Notes: a model not told the origin generated them from the letters alone. Numbered from the stretch's first letter, positions 8,426 through 20,464 are shown. The stretch: DNA of 64,000 nucleotides from Pontibacterium sinense (GCF_015209595.1 NZ_JADEYS010000012.1:62001-126000), one strand, 5' to 3'. Program-made: numbers and translations.

Positions 8426-9844
8426 TTACTTTTTCTCGAGTGCCAGGTAGTTGTCGATACCTTTGATCTGATCTTCCGGGTGGTGGTTCACATAGAGCAC
8501 CGAGGTCTCGCTGCCAGCACAGATCTTCTCAATCAGCGCCAATACCAGCTGACGGTTCATATCATCCAGACCCAGACAGGGTTCATCGAGGATCAGCAAC
8601 GGTGGGTGTTTCACCATCGCACGGGCGATCAGCAGCAGGCGCTGGTCACCGTAGGACAGCTTGTTGAAGGGTGTATCCGCACGATCAGTCATGCCCAGCA
8701 GGGCCAGCCACTCGTCAGCGATCTGCTTCTGCTTATCGGTGGCTTTGGTGTACAGACCGATGCTGTCGTAGAAGCCGGAGATAATCACATTGCGCAGGCC
8801 GGTGCCCACTTTGTATTCCCACTGCAGGGCGGTGGAGACGTAGCCGATAAACTGTTTGATCTGCCAGATGCTTTCGCCGCTGCCGCGCTTGAAGCCAAAG
8901 ACAAAAATATCGTTTACATAACACTGTGGGTGGTCGCCGGTGATCAGAGACAGCAAGCCGGTTTTACCGCTGCCGTTCGGGCCACTCAGCTGCCAGTGCT
9001 GGTTACGTTCGATGGTCCAGTCCAGTGAATCGATAATACGGTGGCCATCATAGGTGATATTGATGCTGCTCAGGCGCACCAGCGGTTGTGTTGGATCCAG
9101 ACGTGGAATGTCATTTTCAGGATCGGCTGCCGGTACGGCTAGATCGGTGGTTTTCAGGTGTAGCAGTTTGTACAGCTCGTTGTAAGCATCGCTGTTGTTG
9201 CGATCGATCTGGTGCTGCAAGCGGCCATGATCGACATACGCGATATGAGTGATGAAATCCGGGAACTCATCAAAACGGTTAAGCACCAGTACCATCGGCA
9301 CGGTTTCTACCAGTGTTGCCAGATACTGTTGCAGCATCTCCAGCGTGTGGGCATCAAGACCGTCGAAAGGCTCATCCAGTATCAGCAGGTCCGGTTCGCT
9401 GGCCAGCGCGCGGATCAGCATCACTTTGCGGGATTCGCCCGTGGAGAGTTTGCGGAAGGAACGATCAACCAGTGTATCCAGCTTAAACATCGTTACCAGC
9501 TGATTCACCAGCTCTGGGTTACGACCGTCTTCACTGAGAATCTCGTGTACCGGGGTACCTTCAGAGATAACGTCCATAATATCGGCGTCATCTTTTTTAC
9601 GTTCGCGTTCAATCAGTTCGGCCTGTGCCTCAAAGGAAACCAGCCCGACTTTTGCAGGAACGCCTTCCAAATTGCCGGAAACATGCTCACCGGCACCGGC
9701 GAGAATGGCTGCTAAAGCCGATTTACCCGAACCGTTCGCGCCGGTAATGACCCAGTGCTGGCTATCATCGAGCTGCCAGTTGATCTCATCCAGTTGAAAG
9801 CGGTCATCAAAATTTACGGTCAGGTTGTCCAGACGAATGTTCAT
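8426..9844 (-). CDS. modF: Double-domain ABC ATPase, ModF/PhrA type
   Basis: 472 aa with two complete ABC ATPase domains and no membrane part. The first has Walker A GANGSGKSALA, signature LSTGESRK and Walker B 'LLILDEPFDGLDAH'. The second has GPNGSGKTGLL, LSYGDQR and 'LLILDEPCLGLD'. Size and order match E. coli ModF (about 490 aa), a protein of the molybdate region whose role is not settled. No modABC lies next to it. Such soluble duplicated ABC proteins may act in translation or repair rather than transport. The ATG start agrees with the family N-terminus ('MNIRLDNLTVNF'). Confidence 0.82.
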   Translation of the reverse strand: MNIRLDNLTVNFDDRFQLDEINWQLDDSQHWVITGANGSGKSALAAILAGAGEHVSGNLEGVPAKVGLVSFEAQAELIERERKKDDADIMDVISEGTPVHEILSEDGRNPELVNQLVTMFKLDTLVDRSFRKLSTGESRKVMLIRALASEPDLLILDEPFDGLDAHTLEMLQQYLATLVETVPMVLVLNRFDEFPDFITHIAYVDHGRLQHQIDRNNSDAYNELYKLLHLKTTDLAVPAADPENDIPRLDPTQPLVRLSSINITYDGHRIIDSLDWTIERNQHWQLSGPNGSGKTGLLSLITGDHPQCYVNDIFVFGFKRGSGESIWQIKQFIGYVSTALQWEYKVGTGLRNVIISGFYDSIGLYTKATDKQKQIADEWLALLGMTDRADTPFNKLSYGDQRLLLIARAMVKHPPLLILDEPCLGLDDMNRQLVLALIEKICAGSETSVLYVNHHPEDQIKGIDNYLALEKK

Positions 9845-9911
9845 AGGTATCGGTTATCCGGCATTAGCTTAAATAGGGTGTTGCGTTAGGGGCTTTGCGA
9901 AAAGAAAGCTA

Positions 9912-9943
9912 AAAAAAAGGCCAGGAGGTTAGTCCCGGCCTTC
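9912..9943 (-). terminator. Rho-independent terminator of ilvC
   Basis: Read on the minus strand, a 10-bp stem (aaggccggga / tcctggcctt, one G-U pair) with a 6-base loop is followed by a run of eight T. It lies 35 bases after the ilvC stop codon. Confidence 0.88.
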
Positions 9944-9977
9944 TATTACCTGTAACAGGTTACAGGTGAGATCGAAA

Positions 9978-11453
9978 TCAAACGATCTTCTTCATGTCAG
10001 CCATGTGGCCACGCAGGGTAGTACCGATCGCTTCAACCGGGTGAGCGCGCAGTGCAGCGTTCACTTCGATCAGGCGAGCGTTGTCTACGCCAGTGTCTTC
10101 CAGGTCCAGACCTTTACCGATAACGTCGGTTTTGATGTCCTTCATGAAGTCAGCCAGCAGAGGCAGACATGCGTGGTTGTACAGGTAGCAACCGTATTCA
10201 GCAGTATCGGAGATAGTCGCGTTCATCTCGTACAGCTTCTTACGTGCGATAGTGTTCGCGATCAGCGGAGTTTCGTGCAGAGACTCGTAGTATGCAGAGT
10301 CAGCGATGATGCCCGCAGCTGTCATTGTTTCGAATGCCAGCTCAACACCTGCTTTAACCATAGCAACCATCAGGATGCCGTTGTCGAAGTATTCCTGCTC
10401 GGAGATCTCTACATCGCCAGCTGGAGTTTTCTCGAAAGCGGTTTCAGCAGTTTCTGCGCGCCAGCCCAGCAGGTTAACGTCGTCGTTAGCCCAGTCTTCC
10501 ATCATAACGCGGGAGAAAGTGCCATCGATGATGTCGTCCTGGTGCTTGTTGTACAGCGGACGCATGATAACTTTCAGCTCTTCAGCCAGATCGAATGCTT
10601 TGATCTTAGCTGGGTTAGACAGGCGATCGAGCATGTTGGTTACGCCGCCGTATTTCAGTGCTTCAGTGATGGTTTCCCAACCGTACTGAATCAGCTTGGA
10701 TGCGTAACCAGGCTCGATACCTTCTTCAACCATCTTGTCGAAGCACAGCAGGGAACCGGTCTGCAGCATACCGCACAGGATAGTCTGCTCGCCCATCAGG
10801 TCGGACTTAACTTCAGCGATGAAAGAGGACATCAGAACGCCCGCTTTGTGACCGCCAGTACCTACAGCGTATGCCTTAGCCAGTGCCAGACCTTCGCCTT
10901 TAGGATCGTTGTCTTCGTGAACAGCGATCAGCGTTGGTACACCGAAGCCACGTACGTATTCGTTACGTACTTCAGAACCTGGGCACTTAGGTGCAACCAT
11001 GATGACAGTCAGGTCGTCACGGATCTGCATGCCTTCTTCAACGATGTTGAAACCGTGAGAGTAAGACAGGCAAGCGCCTTCTTTCATCAGCGGCATTACA
11101 GCGTTTACAACAGCTGTGTGCTGCTTATCAGGTGTCAGGTTCAGAACCACGTCAGCTGTTGGGATCAGCTCTTCGTAAGTACCTACAACAAAACCGTTTT
11201 CAGTCGCGTTTTTCCAAGACTGGCGCTTTTCAGCAATAGCCGCTTCACGCAGAGCGTAAGAAACGTCGCAGCCGCTGTCACGCAGGTTCATGCCCTGAGC
11301 CAGACCCTGTGCACCACAACCGATAACAACCATTTTTTTGCCTTTCAGCGCTTCTACGCCGTCAGGGAATTCAGAAATGTCCATGAAGCGACATTTAGCC
11401 AGTTGTTCCAGCTGCTCGCGCAGTGGCAGGGTGTTGAAGTAGTTATTAGACAT
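9978..11453 (-). CDS. ilvC: Ketol-acid reductoisomerase, class II (long form)
   Basis: 491 aa, the same length as E. coli IlvC. It converts acetolactate or acetohydroxybutyrate to the dihydroxy acids of valine, leucine and isoleucine synthesis, using NADPH and Mg. The Rossmann loop '[15 protein letters not shown]' is near residue 40, and two knotted C-terminal domain copies account for the extra length over the 330-340 aa class I enzymes of pseudomonads. It is a lone gene with its own terminator, without ilvI/ilvH or ilvY alongside. Codon use is strongly biased, which produces a full-length antisense frame with no coding merit. Confidence 0.95.
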   Translation of the reverse strand: MSNNYFNTLPLREQLEQLAKCRFMDISEFPDGVEALKGKKMVVIGCGAQGLAQGMNLRDSGCDVSYALREAAIAEKRQSWKNATENGFVVGTYEELIPTADVVLNLTPDKQHTAVVNAVMPLMKEGACLSYSHGFNIVEEGMQIRDDLTVIMVAPKCPGSEVRNEYVRGFGVPTLIAVHEDNDPKGEGLALAKAYAVGTGGHKAGVLMSSFIAEVKSDLMGEQTILCGMLQTGSLLCFDKMVEEGIEPGYASKLIQYGWETITEALKYGGVTNMLDRLSNPAKIKAFDLAEELKVIMRPLYNKHQDDIIDGTFSRVMMEDWANDDVNLLGWRAETAETAFEKTPAGDVEISEQEYFDNGILMVAMVKAGVELAFETMTAAGIIADSAYYESLHETPLIANTIARKKLYEMNATISDTAEYGCYLYNHACLPLLADFMKDIKTDVIGKGLDLEDTGVDNARLIEVNAALRAHPVEAIGTTLRGHMADMKKIV

Positions 11454-11866
11454 AGCTGAATATTTCCATCTAAATTGGTGAGTGTTCGCCTATGTGGCGG
11501 CCACACGAAATTCATAATATTTCTGACGGGGTGATTATGCCCGGCACAGAATACAAGGCAAGCCCATCAGTGAATGACGCTACTGTATCGCAACCTGAGT
11601 CTTGCGTATATTGAGATATAATCATTACTGTATTGCGAAATGTGCAACGATTGAAATGTGGGGCTTTTGGTCTATTGAGGGTACAAAACAAAGACCAGGA
11701 TTGCTGTCGATTAGTGCCTAAGGCGCAGCGTTGGTCTATTTATAGAAAGCAGGACGCAGGCTGGATTGGTAAGCAGCTGTCTAGCAGGTAATAAAAGGTA
11801 ACAGTAGAAAGAAGTGAATTTGGAAAAAGAGATAGGGAATATAGGAAGGAGATAAATTTCAGGCAC
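11454..11866. other. Upstream region of ilvC
   Basis: About 410 bases without a gene. It contains the minus-strand promoter and leader of ilvC. AT-rich stretches near 11600-11640 could contain the -10 region, but no -35/-10 pair of good spacing was found by eye. No leader peptide with runs of branched-chain codons was recognised. Confidence 0.5.
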
Positions 11867-11899
11867 AAAAAAATCGAGGCTCCGAAGAGTGCTCGATTT
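11867..11899 (-). terminator. Terminator of tRNA-Leu
   Basis: Minus-strand hairpin with an 8-bp stem (aaatcgag / ctcgattt), an inner ctc-ttcg-gag UUCG tetraloop and a following T-run. It lies about 30 bases downstream of the tRNA-Leu gene. Confidence 0.85.
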
Positions 11900-11929
11900 C
11901 TTAAGACTGCTTAGTCTTCAACAAGAACA

Positions 11930-12016
11930 TGGTACCAGTGGCCGGACTCGAACCGGCACGCTTTTAAGGGCGGGGGATTTTGAATCCCCTATGTCTACCA
12001 ATTCCATCACACTGGC
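11930..12016 (-). tRNA. tRNA-Leu (CAA)
   Basis: 87 bases including encoded CCA. Acceptor stem GCCAGUG/CACUGGU (first pair G-U), D arm 'GGAATTGGTAGAC', anticodon loop TTCAAAA with anticodon CAA, a long variable arm as expected for class II tRNA, and T loop GGTTCGAGTCC. It reads UUG codons. It stands alone with its own promoter and terminator. Confidence 0.95.
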
Positions 12017-12124
12017 ATCGGTCTTGTTGAGCGTCTTTCTGTACGTGTAGATCCTGTAACACAAAAGCCTTTTGAGCCTCTGTCGTTAGCAATTTCACTA
12101 CGGTTGAACAGCAAAGAGAGGCGT

Positions 12125-12152
12125 ATTATAGAAATCTTTTACGTGACGTCAA
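12125..12152 (-). promoter_or_regulatory. Sigma-70 promoter of tRNA-Leu
   Basis: Minus strand TTGACG, 16-base spacer, TATAAT, about 110 bases before the tRNA 5' end. Near-consensus hexamers; the spacer is one base below the optimum. Confidence 0.75.
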
Positions 12153-12234
12153 TGGGTTAGTGTCATTTGTCTGCAAAATTTTTACGATTCCTTTAGAATA
12201 CGCGACCTTCGAATTGCGAGTGTAAGTACGCTAG

Positions 12235-14417
<2,183 letters not shown>

Positions 14418-14456
14418 GTCTAAAGAATTCTTTTAATACGTTTAGGAGTAAGCTGA

Positions 14457-14789
14457 ATGAGCTTCCTGATTTCTCCTGCCTATGCTGAATCTGCAGCTGG
14501 CGCCGCTCCAATGGATGGTATGTTTAACCTGCTGTTTCTGGCTGGTTTTGGTCTGATTTTCTACTTCTTCATGTGGCGTCCACAGTCCAAGCGCGCTAAA
14601 GAGCACCGCGAGCTGGTAGGTGGTTTGACCAAAGGTGATGAAGTGCTGACCGCTGGCGGCATTTTGGGCAAAGTTGTGAAGCTGAACGACGACTACGTTG
14701 TTTTGGAAGTAAGCGAAGGTAACGAGCTGACATTCCAGAAAAACCACGTGTCAGCAGCGCTTCCGAAAGGCACCCTGAAAAGCATCTGA
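14457..14789 (+). CDS. yajC: Sec translocon accessory protein YajC
   Basis: 110 aa, one N-terminal membrane helix (about 20-38, 'LLFLAGFGLIFYFFMW') followed by the conserved 'RPQSKRAKEHRELVGGLTKGDEVLTAGG' region, interrupted here by naming only its ends, and a small basic cytoplasmic domain. YajC binds SecDF and the SecYEG translocon. It lies 39 bases after tgt with a good AGGAG ribosome site, in the usual tgt-yajC-secDF order. Confidence 0.95.
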   Translation: MSFLISPAYAESAAGAAPMDGMFNLLFLAGFGLIFYFFMWRPQSKRAKEHRELVGGLTKGDEVLTAGGILGKVVKLNDDYVVLEVSEGNELTFQKNHVSAALPKGTLKSI

Positions 14790-14807
14790 TTTTTCGCCTC
14801 ATAAGGA

Positions 14808-14834
14808 AACGCCACTGACACAGTGGCGTTTTTG
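14808..14834 (+). terminator. Intrinsic terminator-like hairpin between yajC and secD
   Basis: Perfect 10-bp stem (aacgccactg / cagtggcgtt) with a 3-base loop and a T-run. It sits inside what is normally one operon, so it may lower secDF expression relative to queA-tgt-yajC or mark a separate secD promoter. Confidence 0.75.
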
Positions 14835-14856
14835 TATCTGATAGGGACAGGGCACT

Positions 14857-16710
14857 ATGCTCAACCGATACCCCCTCTGGAAAAACCTGCTGGTCATTTT
14901 TGTGCTGGCACTGGGTGCGCTATATGCCGCGCCAAACCTCTATCCGGATGACCACGCCATTCAGGTGACAGGTACCCGTGATATCTACACGGTGGATCAG
15001 CGTTTGCTGGACCGTGTAACTGATGCCCTGAAAAAAGAGGGTATCGAAATCAAATCTTCTGAGTTGACTGCCCGTAATGGCCTGATCCGTTTCCCTGATG
15101 GTGAAACGCAGCTCAAGGCTAAAGTGCTGGTATCCAGCATTTTGGGTGACAACTACATCGCCGCACTTAACCTGGCACCGACGACCCCTGATTGGTTGAC
15201 CTCTATTGGTGCCGGTCCGATGAAGCTGGGTCTCGACCTGCGTGGTGGTGTGCACTTCCTGTTGGAAGTTGATCTGCCAACCGCTGTGGCGCAGAAGCTG
15301 GAAAACTACAACTCTGACATCAAGCGTAAGCTGCGTGAAGAAAAGCTACGTTACCGCAGTGTAACGACACAGGAAGATGGCAGCCTGGCGGTGAAATTCA
15401 CCAAGCTCGAAACCCGCGACAATGCACTGAGTTTCCTGCGTAAAGAGTACCAGGGCTTCCTGATCAGCGCCGATGACCGCGACAATGCATTCTATGTGGT
15501 TGTAAACCTGTCTGAAGCTAAGATCCGTGAGATCGAAGACTACGCGCTGAAGCAGAACCTTACAACGCTGCGAAATCGAGTAAACGAGCTGGGTGTGGCT
15601 GAGCCGCTGGTTCAGCGTCAGGGTCGTAACCGTATCGTAGTGCAGTTGCCGGGTATTCAGGATACGGCAGCCGCGAAGAAAATTATCGGTAAAACAGCCA
15701 CGCTGGAATTCCGTCTGGAAGCGAAGACAACTGCGTCTTCTGCTACGACGGAAACCTATGAGTTCCGTAGCGAAGAGGGTCGAAAAGCCACGCTTGAGAA
15801 AGCGATTATCATCAAGGGTGATAATGTTGCGAACGCACAGGCGAGCTTCGACGAAAACGGCCAGCCGCAAGTTAACATCACTCTGGATAGCCAGGGCGGT
15901 GAGCTGATGAACCGTACCACCCGTAATGCGGTGAAACGCCGTATGGCTGTGTTGTTTGTAGAAGACAAAGAGCGCACGGTGGTTAAGAAGGTTGATGGCG
16001 AAACGGTGACCAGCAAGGTACGTTACCAGGAGAAGAACATTATTTCTCTGGCAACCATCCAGTCTGTACTGGGTAACCAGTTCCGTATTACCGGTCTGGA
16101 CGGCGCAGGCGAGTCCTCTGAGCTGGCCCTGTTGCTGCGCGCCGGTGCACTGGCTGCGCCAATCTACTTCGTGGAAGAGCGTACGGTCGGTCCAAGCCTG
16201 GGTGCTGAGAACATTGAGCTGGGTCTGACCTCTGTGCAGATCGGCTTTGCACTGGTGCTGGTTTTCATGGTGCTGTACTACCGCGTCTTTGGTTTGCTGG
16301 CGAACGTTGCGCTGACGCTCAACCTGGTGCTGCTGGTGGCGGTGATGTCGATGCTATCGGCGACGCTGACCCTGCCGGGTATCGCGGGTATCGTATTGAC
16401 AGTCGGTATGGCGGTGGACGCCAACGTGCTGATCTTCTCGCGTATCAAAGAGGAGCTGGCCAACGGTTTGCCGCCGCAATCGGCGATCCATGCGGGTTTC
16501 GAACGCGCATTTACCACTATTTTTGATGCCAACATCACCACTTTGCTGGCTGCCATTATCCTGTTTGCGATGGGTACCGGTCCGGTGAAAGGTTTCGCGA
16601 TCACGCTGTCCGTGGGTATCGTGACCTCCATGTTTACGGCGATCATTGTGAGCCGTTCTCTGGTTAACCTGACCTACGGTGGTCGTCAGCTTAAGAAGCT
16701 GTCGATCTAA
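14857..16710 (+). CDS. secD: Protein translocase subunit SecD
   Basis: 617 aa, usual length. An N-terminal membrane helix (about 9-26), the large periplasmic P1 domain, and five clustered C-terminal helices. Motifs: 'GLDLRGGVHFLLEVD' and 'GIAGIVLTVGMAVDANVLIF' with the conserved Asp in helix 4 needed for proton-driven pulling of exported proteins. SecD works with SecF and YajC in the inner membrane. Fourteen bases separate it from secF. ATG preceded by a weak ribosome site ('aggg'). Confidence 0.97.
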   Translation: MLNRYPLWKNLLVIFVLALGALYAAPNLYPDDHAIQVTGTRDIYTVDQRLLDRVTDALKKEGIEIKSSELTARNGLIRFPDGETQLKAKVLVSSILGDNYIAALNLAPTTPDWLTSIGAGPMKLGLDLRGGVHFLLEVDLPTAVAQKLENYNSDIKRKLREEKLRYRSVTTQEDGSLAVKFTKLETRDNALSFLRKEYQGFLISADDRDNAFYVVVNLSEAKIREIEDYALKQNLTTLRNRVNELGVAEPLVQRQGRNRIVVQLPGIQDTAAAKKIIGKTATLEFRLEAKTTASSATTETYEFRSEEGRKATLEKAIIIKGDNVANAQASFDENGQPQVNITLDSQGGELMNRTTRNAVKRRMAVLFVEDKERTVVKKVDGETVTSKVRYQEKNIISLATIQSVLGNQFRITGLDGAGESSELALLLRAGALAAPIYFVEERTVGPSLGAENIELGLTSVQIGFALVLVFMVLYYRVFGLLANVALTLNLVLLVAVMSMLSATLTLPGIAGIVLTVGMAVDANVLIFSRIKEELANGLPPQSAIHAGFERAFTTIFDANITTLLAAIILFAMGTGPVKGFAITLSVGIVTSMFTAIIVSRSLVNLTYGGRQLKKLSI

Positions 16711-16723
16711 GGGAGCACGTGAG

Positions 16724-17638
16724 ATGACGAATAAGCTTTATAACTTCATGGGCCTGCGCAAGATTGCGACAGTGTTCTCGGCAGTCCTGCTGCTGATCTC
16801 CATCGGCTCTCTGGCGGTGAATGGCCTGAAACTGGGCCTCGACTTTACCGGCGGTAGTCTGGTGGAAGTTGGCTACGAACAGCCAGCGGATCTGAATCAT
16901 ATCCGTGGCCAGTTGGAGTCTGCTGGTTACAACGATGCGGTTGTGCAGACCTTTGGTTCGCCGACCGATATCCTGATCCGTCTGGGGCAGGACCACGACC
17001 CGAAACTGGGTGATAAAGTGGTTGCTGCGCTGCAGGACGGTGAAGCTCAGGAACTGACCTTGCGCCGTAACGAGTTTGTTGGTGCTCAGGTGGGTGAGGA
17101 GCTGCGTGAGCAGGGTGGTATGGGCATGCTGCTGGCACTGTTCATGATCATGGTGTACGTAGCCTTCCGTTTCCAGTTCAAATTCTCAGTAGGCGCTGTG
17201 TCGGCACTGGCGCACGACGTGCTGATCGTACTGGGTTTCTTCTCGGTACTGCAGCTGGACTTTGATCTGACCGTACTGGCGGCGATTCTGGCGGTGATCG
17301 GTTACTCGCTCAACGATACCATCGTTGTGGCAGACCGGATCCGTGAGAACTTCCGAAAGGTCCGTAAAGGCACGTCGACGGAGATTATGAATATCTCCCT
17401 GAGTCAGACGCTGGGACGTACGTTGGTAACTTCCTTGACCACCATGTTGGTGCTGGTTGCACTGGCGGTCTTTGGTGGTGAGATGATTCATGGCTTTGCG
17501 ATTGCGTTGCTGGTGGGTGTGGTGATTGGTACATACTCCTCCATCTATGTGGCGGCAAACGTGCTGTTGATGATGAATATCTGTAAGGAAGACCTGATGC
17601 CACCGGAGAAAGAAGAGGAAGTGGACGAGCGTCCATAA
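16724..17638 (+). CDS. secF: Protein translocase subunit SecF
   Basis: 304 aa. Six membrane helices, the 'GLDFTGGSLVEV' motif after the first, and the conserved 'VIGYSLNDTIVVADRIREN' segment in the helix 4-5 region. It partners SecD. The start at ATG 16724 (MTNKLYNFMGLRK) has GGGAG upstream; an upstream frame extension overlapping secD is not used. A strong terminator follows at 17664. Confidence 0.97.
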   Translation: MTNKLYNFMGLRKIATVFSAVLLLISIGSLAVNGLKLGLDFTGGSLVEVGYEQPADLNHIRGQLESAGYNDAVVQTFGSPTDILIRLGQDHDPKLGDKVVAALQDGEAQELTLRRNEFVGAQVGEELREQGGMGMLLALFMIMVYVAFRFQFKFSVGAVSALAHDVLIVLGFFSVLQLDFDLTVLAAILAVIGYSLNDTIVVADRIRENFRKVRKGTSTEIMNISLSQTLGRTLVTSLTTMLVLVALAVFGGEMIHGFAIALLVGVVIGTYSSIYVAANVLLMMNICKEDLMPPEKEEEVDERP

Positions 17639-17663
17639 GCCTGCTTCTCCATAAATGTCTTTC

Positions 17664-17690
17664 AAAAGCCAGCTAACCGCTGGCTTTTTT
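17664..17690 (+). terminator. Terminator of the queA-secF operon
   Basis: Perfect 10-bp stem (aaaagccagc / gctggctttt) with 5-base loop taacc and a T-run; the A-run on the 5' side makes it potentially bidirectional. Confidence 0.9.
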
Positions 17691-17802
17691 CGTTTTTGGG
17701 GCCCTTTAACGGCATGCTAAGTCCCTGAAATGAAGATAGAAAGCACGACATGAGTTAGACTCAACTAAATAGATTTGAATAGATAAAGGCCAAACTCTCC
17801 GC

Positions 17803-20460
17803 ATGGGTAATAACTGGATCGAAAAAGACCCTCAGGCAGCCGCTGAGGCAGAGAAATACGGTACTGCGATTCCAAGTCGCGCGTTCATTATGGAATTTAT
17901 GGATCACTGGAATGCGCCGATCAGTCATAAACATCTCTGCCGCGAGCTGGAGATCTATGATGCCGCCACGGCTGATCCGCTGATGCACCGTCTGAAGGCG
18001 ATGTGCCGTGATGGTCAGTTGATGAGCAACCGTAAGAATGAGTTCTGTCTGATCAAGCGCATGGCGCTGATTCCGGGTCGCGTCATTGGTCATCGTGATG
18101 GGTTTGGTTTTACGAAGCCGGATGAGGGTGGTGAAGATCTGTTCCTGACACCGCGTGAAATGCGCAAAGTGTTTGATGGCGATCGCGTGTTAGTTCAGGA
18201 AGTCGGCGTTGATCAGAAAGGTCGTCGAGAAGGCAAAATTGTCGAAGTGCTGGAGCACTGTACCCGCAAACTGGTGGGGCGCTTTACCGGTGAGAAAGGG
18301 TTCGGTGAGCTGGTCCCGGAAAATCAGCGTGTGACGCAAAAAGTCCTGATTGTTCCTAATCCGGAAAACCCGCTGAAGTATAAAGACCAGCAGTTGGTGG
18401 TGGTGGAGTTATTTCGCCAGCCGGGCAAGCGTCAGATGCCTCAGGCGCATGTGACCGAAGTGTTGGGCGACCATATGGCACCGGGTATGGAGATCAAGGT
18501 CGCCATCGCAAACTACGATGTGCCGGACGAGTGGCCCGATGATGTGCGCCAGGAGATCGGTGATCTGACCGCTGAGGTGGAAGAGAGAGCAAAATCCAAT
18601 CGTGTGGATCTGCGGGCGTTGCCGCTGGTGACCATCGATGGTGAAGATGCCAAAGACTTTGATGATGCGGTTTATGCGGAGAAGAAGCGTTCCGGTGGCT
18701 GGCGTCTATGGGTCGCGATTGCGGACGTGTCCTGGTATGTGCGTCCGAACAGTGCGCTGGATATCGAAGGTCACAACCGCGGCAACTCGGTGTATTTCCC
18801 GGAATTTGTGGTGCCGATGTTGCCGGAGCTGTTATCCAACGGTTTGTGCTCACTGAACCCGCATGTTGACCGTCTGGCTATGGTGTGTGAGATGACCATC
18901 AGTGAGTCGGGTAACCTGTCCGGTTACAAATTCTATGAAGCGGTGATCCAGTCTCATGCACGCCTGACCTACACCAAAGTTGGCAAGATGCTGATGGAAG
19001 CAGAGAGTGATGAGGGGCAGCGCTTACGGACTGAATACAGTGAGGTGGTGCCGCATCTGGAATCGCTGCACAGTCTTTACCACGGCTTGCGCGCTGCACG
19101 TGACACTCGTGGTGCCATCGATTTTGAAACCACTGAAACCCGTATTTTGTTTGGTGAAGAGCGCAAGATTGAAAAGATTGTGCCGGTCACCCGCAACGAT
19201 GCCCACAAGCTGATTGAAGAGTGCATGCTCTGCGCGAATGTTGCGACCGCACGCTTCCTGAGCAAGTTGAAAGTCCCGTCTCTGTATCGTGTGCACGAAG
19301 GGCCAAAAGAGCAGAAACTGACTAGTTTGCGCGCGTACTTGGGTGAGCTGGGCTTGAACCTGGGCGGTGGTGAAGAGCCGTCACCGAGCGACTATCAGTT
19401 GTTGGCAGAGCAGATTGAAGGGCGTCCGGACCGTCATGTGATCCAGACCATGATGCTACGTTCTATGCGTCAGGCGGTTTATAGTCCGGACAACAAAGGT
19501 CACTTCGGTCTGGCGTACACCGCGTATACCCACTTTACGTCGCCGATCCGCCGTTACCCGGACCTGATGGTGCACCGTGCGATCCGCGCCATGATCCACT
19601 CGTCCAAAGAGGATCGGGCGATTGGTCGTCCGGATGAGTTCTCATTGAATATGGATTTCCAATACGGTTACAGCATGGAGCAGATGCTGCAGCTGGGTGA
19701 ACACTGTTCGATGACCGAGCGTCGTGCCGATGATGCTACCCGTGATGTAGTGGCGTGGTTGAAGTGCGAGTACATGCAGGATCAGGTCGGCGAAGAGTTC
19801 GATGGCGTGATCTCGGCTGTGACGGGTTTTGGTGTCTTTGTTGAGCTGGAAGATGTCTTTGTTGAGGGGCTGATCCATGTCACCGCCTTGCCGGGGGACT
19901 ATTACAACTTTGATGCGGCGAAACAACGCTTAGTTGGCGAGCGGACCCGCAAGAATTTCCGTCTGGGTGATCGCTTACGGGTGCAGGTTGTACGGGTTGA
20001 TCTGGATGAACGTAAGATCGATTTCGAGCTGGTAAAAACCATCGAGAAGCGTGAGAAGGTGAAGAAGCGCCAGTTGTTGGCGGAAGGTAAAATCAGCGCA
20101 CCTTCGGAGGTCGGCTTTAAATCTAAAGGTGGCGAAAAAGAACATGTCGGGCGCAAGGAAGAGTGGGACAACAGTAAGAAGCCACGCAAACGCCCGGTGA
20201 CGCGTAAGGCCAAGGCGGCTGATCCACACAACCCGCGTCGTAAGCAGGCGTCTGCGGCGAAGAAGGATGAGCGCCTGGCAAAACTTTCGTCCGCAGAGCG
20301 AGAGTTGGCTGAGTTATCACCAAAAGCCAAAGGCAAAAGTAAGAAGTCGATTAAGCGCAAAGCTAAAACCAAAACCAGTAGAAAGTCTCCAGGCAGTCGG
20401 GTGGCTGCAGGTGGCGCAAAGAAACCGACCAAGCGAAGTGTTAAGAAAACTGCACGTTAA
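17803..20460 (+). CDS. rnr: Ribonuclease R
   Basis: 885 aa. Processive 3'-5' exoribonuclease that degrades structured RNA. Order: N-terminal helix-turn-helix (about 20-85), two cold-shock/OB domains, RNB catalytic domain with 'DGEDAKDFDDAV' (catalytic aspartates), 'HFTSPIRRYPDLMVHR' conserved block, S1 domain ('FDGVISAVTGFGVFVELEDVFVEGL' region, ends named only) and a lysine-rich tail of about 110 residues. The tail is as long as or longer than that of E. coli RNase R and is probably RNA-binding. Start: ATG 17803, aligned with the family N-terminus ('EAEKYGTAIPSR'). It is monocistronic here; rlmB is not adjacent. Confidence 0.96.
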   Translation: MGNNWIEKDPQAAAEAEKYGTAIPSRAFIMEFMDHWNAPISHKHLCRELEIYDAATADPLMHRLKAMCRDGQLMSNRKNEFCLIKRMALIPGRVIGHRDGFGFTKPDEGGEDLFLTPREMRKVFDGDRVLVQEVGVDQKGRREGKIVEVLEHCTRKLVGRFTGEKGFGELVPENQRVTQKVLIVPNPENPLKYKDQQLVVVELFRQPGKRQMPQAHVTEVLGDHMAPGMEIKVAIANYDVPDEWPDDVRQEIGDLTAEVEERAKSNRVDLRALPLVTIDGEDAKDFDDAVYAEKKRSGGWRLWVAIADVSWYVRPNSALDIEGHNRGNSVYFPEFVVPMLPELLSNGLCSLNPHVDRLAMVCEMTISESGNLSGYKFYEAVIQSHARLTYTKVGKMLMEAESDEGQRLRTEYSEVVPHLESLHSLYHGLRAARDTRGAIDFETTETRILFGEERKIEKIVPVTRNDAHKLIEECMLCANVATARFLSKLKVPSLYRVHEGPKEQKLTSLRAYLGELGLNLGGGEEPSPSDYQLLAEQIEGRPDRHVIQTMMLRSMRQAVYSPDNKGHFGLAYTAYTHFTSPIRRYPDLMVHRAIRAMIHSSKEDRAIGRPDEFSLNMDFQYGYSMEQMLQLGEHCSMTERRADDATRDVVAWLKCEYMQDQVGEEFDGVISAVTGFGVFVELEDVFVEGLIHVTALPGDYYNFDAAKQRLVGERTRKNFRLGDRLRVQVVRVDLDERKIDFELVKTIEKREKVKKRQLLAEGKISAPSEVGFKSKGGEKEHVGRKEEWDNSKKPRKRPVTRKAKAADPHNPRRKQASAAKKDERLAKLSSAERELAELSPKAKGKSKKSIKRKAKTKTSRKSPGSRVAAGGAKKPTKRSVKKTAR

Positions 20461-20464
20461 GGTT

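Noticed and set aside
9966-11459. Full-length open frame antisense to ilvC (about 500 codons, plus strand)
   Set aside because: It mirrors the strongly biased codons of ilvC, has no ribosome site or family features, and overlaps a certain gene completely.
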